From Clostridia bacterium (GTDB taxonomy: Bacteria; Bacillota_A; Clostridia; Oscillospirales; CAG-272): 10,344 nucleotides of DNA. The notes below the pieces were generated by a model that had not been told where the DNA came from, made no database searches, and was given only the letters and a program-made list of their open reading frames with translations. Where the stretch lies: contig JAFYRZ010000100.1 of assembly GCA_017546745.1 (NCBI GenBank), positions 1-10,344 on the forward strand, read 5' to 3'. Made by a program: the position numbers and the translations under genes. Of the stretch, positions 7,301 to 10,344 are shown piece after piece (positions within the stretch are counted from its first letter, which is position 1; each line of letters begins with the position of its first letter).

Positions 7301-10300
7301 AGGATATCCCTGCGATAGAGGAAGCGCACGTTTGGCCGAATGATTATACGGTAGTTGTTGCTCCTACCGTATTCTCCAATGGTACTAAGACTGCTAAGTG
7401 TACAAAGTGTGATGCGGCTCTTTCCGAAACTATTGAGATGAATCCTGCGGACGTTGCCGTATTTACTCCTAACGGAGCAACCGGTACTACTGCGGATAAG
7501 ATCAATATCAATGAGAACATTCTTAAAGGTGACGAATTCTATCCTACTGATGAGAATCCTGACGGAAAGTCACTTTACCTTGAGTTCTCTATTCTTTGGA
7601 ACGATACACTTGAGAACGTTAATAACGGTGGAGATAAGTACGTTCAGCTTGGCGCGCTTGCTAATAGTGGCGGTGGTGAAAGAGTTACTCCCTTCTTCCT
7701 TATCTTTAATGAAACTTATAAGGCTAACGGTGAACCTAATATGTGGTGTCAGTTTGCCGGTGGCTTTGAGACCGACAATAATACTACCAATACATTTGGT
7801 AACCCCGTAGTCTCCGGACAGTCTCCTGAATATTACACCTACATCGGTGATTACGGTTGGCATAGAATCGGTATTGAGTACACTCAGGTTACCAAGATTG
7901 ATGGCAATACCGTTTATTATACTCTTTACACAGCTCTTTATGTTGATGGCGTAAAGGTTTTGGAGTACGAGGCTGTTCAGACAACTACTGAAAAAGACAA
8001 AAACCTCCTTTACACCGCAACCGTTAACAACGGTGTAGTAAAGTACAATAATAACACCAATGACAGATACCTGTACATTTACAGATTCGCAAACAATAAG
8101 AAGAGTGATAACGAAAACGCGTACTTTGTTGTTGGTGACGTTTCTGCAACCTGCGGTAACAGCTTTGCTAAACCTGTTGCACCTATTGATCCCATTGAGG
8201 GCACCTACTCTCCTGCTGATGGCGTCGATCTTGTCGGAGACGTTCACTTCGAGTATCGCGATCAGAGCGACTGCGATGCAGAAAATCACACCTACACTGG
8301 TAAGTACACGATCGACTATGATGCAACATGCACCACTGCAGGACAGAAGTCCTATAAGTGTGAGGTTTGCGGCAACGTTAAGACCGAGGCTATCGATGCA
8401 ATCGGTCACGATTTTGCAAAAGATTATACTATTGATAAAAAGGCAACCTGTACTGAAGAAGGACAGAAGTCTAAGCACTGTAGCGCTTGTGAGACTAAGG
8501 ATTCGATTGAGGTTATCGAGAAGTTGCCTCACACCTGGTCTGACGAGTATGTAATTGATCAGCCGGCAACCTGCACCGACAGCGGATGGAAGACAAAGCA
8601 CTGTACCGTTTGCAACGTTTCTGACGGCAACAAGGTGATTATCGAGGCTGCAGGTCTTGATCACGTTTTGGCAGAAGGCTTTACTGTAACTACCCTTCCT
8701 ACCGTCTTCGCAGAAGGCGAGGGAATTGGTACTTGTACCGTATGTCACGGTGAGAACGTTAAGTCTCCTCTTCCTAAGACCGAGATGACTCTTCACACCT
8801 ACACATACACCGGCACCGGCAAGGCAGAGCCTCATTACAAGACCGGCAATATCGGCGAGGCTCTTGGCGATAAGCAGTTCTATCCCACCGAGGATAATCC
8901 CGATGGAAATAGCCTCTTCCTTGAGTTCTCGGTTCTTCTTAACAATACTACTGATATCCTTAACGGAGAAGCGTTTGGATTTGGTCATATTTCAAAGGTT
9001 GCGGATCCTAATGCTAAGGATAGCAATGACAAGAGTCTTATTTGGGATAACTTCTCCTGGTTCCATTACAAAGCCCAGTTGAGATGGTGTAACTTCAAGG
9101 GTGGATTTGACTTCTCTGAGGTTGATAAGTTCACCTACGGCCCTGTATATAGGGAGTCCGGTGTTGCAGATGATATCGTAGCCCTTGAAACCTATGAGGG
9201 CTGGCACAGAATGGGTCTTCAGTATACCCAGAACGTTTACGAGGATGCGAACGGCGAGTTCACCTACGACGTTACCGTTACCGTATACCTTGACGGTGTA
9301 ATGGTAAGCGAGACTATTATGAACTGGAGCTCCTTGTTCTACTCTGCAGAGCGCGATGGCACCGGTAAGATCGTTTATGCTCCGAACAATGATATCGCAG
9401 ATTACTACGTTGTATTCTACAACATCGCGAGCGGATATGTTAAGAATGAAGGTGAGACTGCATACTTCCCCTTCGGTGATTTCTCCCTTACTGTTGGCGA
9501 TAGCTTCGCTATGCCGGTAGCACCCGTTGAGAATCCCAAGAGCGCAACCTTCATTCCTGCGCTTGGCGCAGCTCCTATGGATGCGACCGTTCACTTCGAG
9601 CATCGTTATCAGAAGGACTGCGACGCAGAAAATCACACCTACACCGGTAAGTATACGATCGCCGTAGCACCTGCTTGCGGAGTGGACGGTCAAAAGTCCT
9701 ACAAGTGTGAGGTTTGCGGCGAGGTTAAGACCGAGGTCATTCCTTCTGAGCAGCACGTTTGGAACGAAGGAAACGATACCGAAACAACCGACATAACCGT
9801 TGCAACGTTCTTCTCTAAGGGCGTTCAGAAGGGTACTTGCCGTGATTGCGGAGAGTTTGACTACGCGCCTACCGAAAAGCTTCCCGCTACTTTGAAGACC
9901 TTTACGAACAAAACCAGCGGTTCGTACGACTATAAAGAAAAACTTAGCGACGTTGTAGTGGGCGGTCAGGATCTTTTCGTAGAGTTCTCGATGCTCTTTA
10001 ACGACTCGTTTAAGAAGTATAACGGTAATGGTGCTATTTATTTGGCTATGATTGGTAATAGTGATGGAAGCAGCAAGAAAACTCCTTATTTCCTTACACT
10101 TAAAGAAAGAAGCGATTTTGTTTGTAAGTTCTTTGGCGGATTCGAGTCTGATAACAACAGTACGAGTGTTTATATTTACGGCCCTGATTATGCTACGAAA
10201 TTTCCTAGCATCGCTGACGAATATGGTTGGCATAGAATAGGCTTGCGTTATCACCAGGAAGCTACGAAGGATAATAGCGGCAACGTTAAATATACCCTTT

Positions 10301-10344
10301 CGGTGTATCTCTACATTGACGGAGAGTACATTTCTGCATTTAAA
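4396..10344 (+). CDS. Giant secreted modular protein with LamG-like repeats and Cys/His modules (3' end outside window)
   Basis: The frame is open from ATG 4396 to the last base (1983 codons, no stop). The start has AAGGAG eight bases upstream. Residues 1-25 form a signal peptide (MKK, then a Leu/Val-rich core) with likely cleavage after PVAA. Residues 26-244 form an alpha/beta module. Five LamG/concanavalin A-like repeats follow, each with a VEFS-type strand, a GGFE-like segment, a GWHR[IM]G motif (Trp at 419, 738, 1155, 1603, 1945) and a YxDG strand before a conserved tail (LLYTA, [FV]xMPV); the fifth is cut by the window. Eleven small Cys/His modules lie between them. LamG-type domains usually bind glycans or proteins, so an adhesin or glycan-binding role outside the cell is likely. 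No catalytic motif is visible. The C terminus, which would show a sortase, S-layer or dockerin anchor, is outside the window. Codons TTA, CTA and TCA occur only three times, which makes long antisense frames. Identity as a secreted surface protein is well supported; exact function is unknown. Confidence 0.93.
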   Translation, partial: MKKILGLVLALVLLVSVLAILPVAAEGDGSYLYLDDGITFVNVSGNTETRIPVAAKEIATKPDANKTVQDCLNDYINGDYPQVTKDIAQALLDYCTAAYDYFSTKSENPYVGTRPNGEPVTDTSDLINAPAPEVIIDDKDDVYLGAALVLDGNMKLRFYFNGNNVNVEHDGNSGVTNADGYCYYDVAVMPFDMDKSVELTVGNTKIKYAPINYLKAKVNDDDLKEIVASIYAYGDAAEKYIREVCQHGKDYIKLDIVKPATLFTTGIANTVCERCGQTIGTEESIGTPTTKHYTSEEHGLFGEKVEISTLLGAGEHFYGEDAKKLYVEFSLLWNPSLENYARENNENYMYMGMFGTANGNSVSGYQTAYHLTFGENCKGFDCTWIGGFEPTSYKYNVGDGPSMQPGNKDNFVYIGNYGWHRIGYEFEQTTDPETGLHTITVHLYVDGTRVSGYKVIRDKDNSYQNLLYTADVVDGEIVYTGDVKSGVYMWAFELANGGKADGDMYFTYADVFVTAGDGFVMPVEKVSNPKYATYTVDTNVSFNASTYFKPVGLDTCAHENTAAGVTTKAPTLFATGEATAICTDCGKTTDGTVTLEKLEGEAVEIFTPSASKDVFGTNVNIVNDVLKGDNFYPTDDNPEGKSLYVEFSILWNETLENVENGKARYVQLGSLGDETGSDDGKRLTPFFIVFNQTKDQEKFWCQYNGGFETDNNKTNIVGPTLYDDVPESDCIFIGDYGWHRIGIKYTQTAENVNGTIEYTLYTSLYIDGVEKLAYKAIYSKHNGANGNIGKKGTENLLYTAEPVGDGVGNYKDIASDRYVFAYRFGESHESNDESAYFVIKDAYITCGTDFVMPVTPIDNPANETFTQDNVQLPGEQHFKDGAFDCDSEIHAWASKHTVDKDPTCTETGSESIKCLVCGEIKPGSSVSIPTTGEHTWDTEYTVDEEATCKPGKESIKCTRCGTIQPGSTQDIPAIEEAHVWPNDYTVVVAPTVFSNGTKTAKCTKCDAALSETIEMNPADVAVFTPNGATGTTADKININENILKGDEFYPTDENPDGKSLYLEFSILWNDTLENVNNGGDKYVQLGALANSGGGERVTPFFLIFNETYKANGEPNMWCQFAGGFETDNNTTNTFGNPVVSGQSPEYYTYIGDYGWHRIGIEYTQVTKIDGNTVYYTLYTALYVDGVKVLEYEAVQTTTEKDKNLLYTATVNNGVVKYNNNTNDRYLYIYRFANNKKSDNENAYFVVGDVSATCGNSFAKPVAPIDPIEGTYSPADGVDLVGDVHFEYRDQSDCDAENHTYTGKYTIDYDATCTTAGQKSYKCEVCGNVKTEAIDAIGHDFAKDYTIDKKATCTEEGQKSKHCSACETKDSIEVIEKLPHTWSDEYVIDQPATCTDSGWKTKHCTVCNVSDGNKVIIEAAGLDHVLAEGFTVTTLPTVFAEGEGIGTCTVCHGENVKSPLPKTEMTLHTYTYTGTGKAEPHYKTGNIGEALGDKQFYPTEDNPDGNSLFLEFSVLLNNTTDILNGEAFGFGHISKVADPNAKDSNDKSLIWDNFSWFHYKAQLRWCNFKGGFDFSEVDKFTYGPVYRESGVADDIVALETYEGWHRMGLQYTQNVYEDANGEFTYDVTVTVYLDGVMVSETIMNWSSLFYSAERDGTGKIVYAPNNDIADYYVVFYNIASGYVKNEGETAYFPFGDFSLTVGDSFAMPVAPVENPKSATFIPALGAAPMDATVHFEHRYQKDCDAENHTYTGKYTIAVAPACGVDGQKSYKCEVCGEVKTEVIPSEQHVWNEGNDTETTDITVATFFSKGVQKGTCRDCGEFDYAPTEKLPATLKTFTNKTSGSYDYKEKLSDVVVGGQDLFVEFSMLFNDSFKKYNGNGAIYLAMIGNSDGSSKKTPYFLTLKERSDFVCKFFGGFESDNNSTSVYIYGPDYATKFPSIADEYGWHRIGLRYHQEATKDNSGNVKYTLSVYLYIDGEYISAFK
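4471..5127 (+). other. N-terminal alpha/beta module of the giant protein (residues 26-244)
   Basis: A predicted helix (DIAQALLDYCTAAYDYF, residues 86-102) and a second similar helix (LKEIVASIYAYGDAAEKYI, 223-241) bracket a beta-rich stretch with LGAALVLDGNMKLRFYF and a YYDVAV strand. I recall the same order (Leu/Ala/Tyr helix, 'LVL...LRFYF' strands, closing 'Y.Y..AA..Y' helix) in many gut Clostridia surface proteins, but I know no established name or function for it. It lies directly after the signal peptide. Confidence 0.5.
5128..5265 (+). repeat. Cys/His module V1 (variant)
   Basis: CxH (Cys245, His247) and CERC (Cys272, Cys275) flank PATLF. The usual middle Cys position is not Cys. The His to CxxC distance is 25 instead of 24. 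It directly precedes LamG-like repeat 1. Confidence 0.6.
5314..5973 (+). repeat. LamG-like repeat 1
   Basis: About 220 residues (307-526). Landmarks are LYVEFSLLWN, IGGFE, NYGWHRIG (Trp419), LYVDG, LLYTA and FVMPV. It is the most divergent from repeats 2 and 3. The fold is inferred from the GWHRIG...LYVDG signature, which resembles the W-x-H...LYVDG core of LamG domains. Confidence 0.7.
6061..6195 (+). repeat. Cys/His module V2 (variant)
   Basis: CAH (Cys676, His678) and CTDC (Cys702, Cys705) flank APTLF, with Leu692 at the position of the usual middle Cys. It is the only module between repeats 1 and 2. Confidence 0.6.
6241..6966 (+). repeat. LamG-like repeat 2
   Basis: Residues 616-857, with SLYVEFSILWN, NGGFETDNN, YGWHRIG (Trp738), SLYIDG, LLYTAE and FVMPV. 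It is closely related to repeat 3 (shared FYPTD.NP.GKSLY and ETDNN). Confidence 0.75.
7048..7443 (+). repeat. Cys/His cluster: modules M1, M2 and V3
   Basis: M1 has Cys885, His890, Cys904, Cys914, Cys917. M2 has His934, Cys948, Cys957, Cys960. V3 has His978 and Cys1002/Cys1005, with Val992 in place of the middle Cys. Each module has an aromatic residue two positions after the His (HxW) and is about 43 residues long. H+C+CxxC is a plausible zinc site, but metal binding is inferred. Confidence 0.65.
7501..8187 (+). repeat. LamG-like repeat 3
   Basis: Residues 1036-1264, with SLYLEFSILWN, AGGFETDNN, YGWHRIG (Trp1155), ALYVDG, LLYTA and FAKPV. It is the closest relative of repeat 2 in the window. 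Confidence 0.75.
8272..8793 (+). repeat. Cys/His cluster: modules M3, M4, M5 and V4
   Basis: M3 has Cys1293, His1298, Cys1312, Cys1322, Cys1325. M4 has His1338, Cys1352, Cys1362, Cys1365. M5 has His1379, Cys1393, Cys1403, Cys1406. V4 has His1423 and Cys1447/Cys1450, with Val1437 in place of the middle Cys. The three canonical modules all have exact H-x13-C-x9-C-x2-C spacing. This is the longest cluster in the window. Confidence 0.65.
8842..9528 (+). repeat. LamG-like repeat 4
   Basis: Residues 1483-1711, with SLFLEFSVLLN, KGGFDFS, EGWHRMG (Trp1603), TVYLDG and FAMPV. It diverges most in the middle (NAKDSNDKS region), and LLYTA is replaced by LFYSA. Confidence 0.7.
9619..9891 (+). repeat. Cys/His cluster: modules M6 and V5
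   Basis: M6 has Cys1742, His1747, Cys1761, Cys1771, Cys1774 and is nearly a copy of M3. V5 has His1787 and Cys1815/Cys1818 with a four-residue insertion and Phe-Phe (1805-1806) at the usual middle Cys position. It directly precedes LamG-like repeat 5. Confidence 0.65.
9922..10344 (+). repeat. LamG-like repeat 5 (cut by window end)
   Basis: From residue 1843 on, with DLFVEFSMLFN, FGGFESDNN, YGWHRIG (Trp1945) and YLYIDG. The tail motifs LLYTA and MPV would lie beyond the window. Confidence 0.7.

Noticed and set aside
4408..7329. 973-codon open frame on the minus strand
   Set aside because: It is the codon-aligned complement of the giant + strand gene and is open only because TTA, CTA and TCA are avoided there. 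Its translation is a Val/Leu/Asn/Gly-rich sequence with no recognisable domain, and the + strand has a signal peptide, ribosome binding site, promoter and repeats.
7570..8988. 472-codon minus-strand open frame
   Set aside because: Same cause: it is bounded by the TCA codons at 7567 and 8989 of the + gene. No start context or domain supports it.
7048..9891. Repeated Cys-rich segments as a CRISPR or tandem DNA array
   Set aside because: The repeats are in frame, vary in length and sequence, and follow protein-level spacing (H-x13-C), so they are coding modules and not DNA-level arrays.
8992..10254. 420-codon minus-strand open frame
   Set aside because: Same mirror frame of the surface-protein gene, continuing after the TCA at 8989.

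Overview
The window looks like a chromosomal segment of an uncultured gut-type Clostridia (Firmicutes), perhaps Oscillospirales or Christensenellales. This rests on strong AAGGAG-type ribosome binding sites, Gram-positive style promoters (TTGACT, 17-bp spacer, extended -10), a TTG start, and a huge secreted protein built from modules I recognise from cell-surface proteins of gut Clostridia. The lineage assignment is an inference. All recognised genes lie on the + strand.

Layout. Positions 1-110 hold no convincing gene and are followed by two intrinsic terminators (111-138, 173-211) that close an upstream unit outside the window. A near-consensus promoter (248-276) drives an N-acyl-D-amino-acid deacylase (325-1917), which ends in a hairpin terminator (1931-1979). 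Next is a cytoplasmic endonuclease/exonuclease/phosphatase-family hydrolase (2080-2841). A second strong promoter (2865-2893) and a roughly 100-nt leader that can fold into a branched structure precede a GT2 glycosyltransferase starting at TTG 2999 (2999-4102). That gene ends in a 12-bp-stem terminator (4114-4150). The 4151-4395 spacer carries a nested inverted-repeat element (4173-4246), a second hairpin, a run of nine Gs and a third promoter of the same type.

The last 5.9 kb (4396-10344) is one uninterrupted + strand reading frame of at least 1983 codons that runs off the window end. It encodes a secreted mosaic protein: signal peptide, an N-terminal alpha/beta module, then five concanavalin A/LamG-like beta-sandwich repeats (the fifth cut by the window). 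These are separated by small Cys/His modules with spacing H-x13-C-x(8-9)-C-x2-C. There are six canonical modules and five variants in which the middle Cys is replaced by Leu, Val, Phe or Thr. In every case the variant sits immediately before a LamG-like repeat.

The genes look like four independently transcribed units rather than one operon. D-amino-acid deacylation, glycosyl transfer and a giant surface protein are all compatible with cell-envelope biology, but nothing in the sequence ties them into one pathway. The most unusual object is the giant modular protein, with its module grammar, internal duplications and extreme codon bias. That bias creates antisense open frames of 973, 472 and 420 codons, which I reject as genes.
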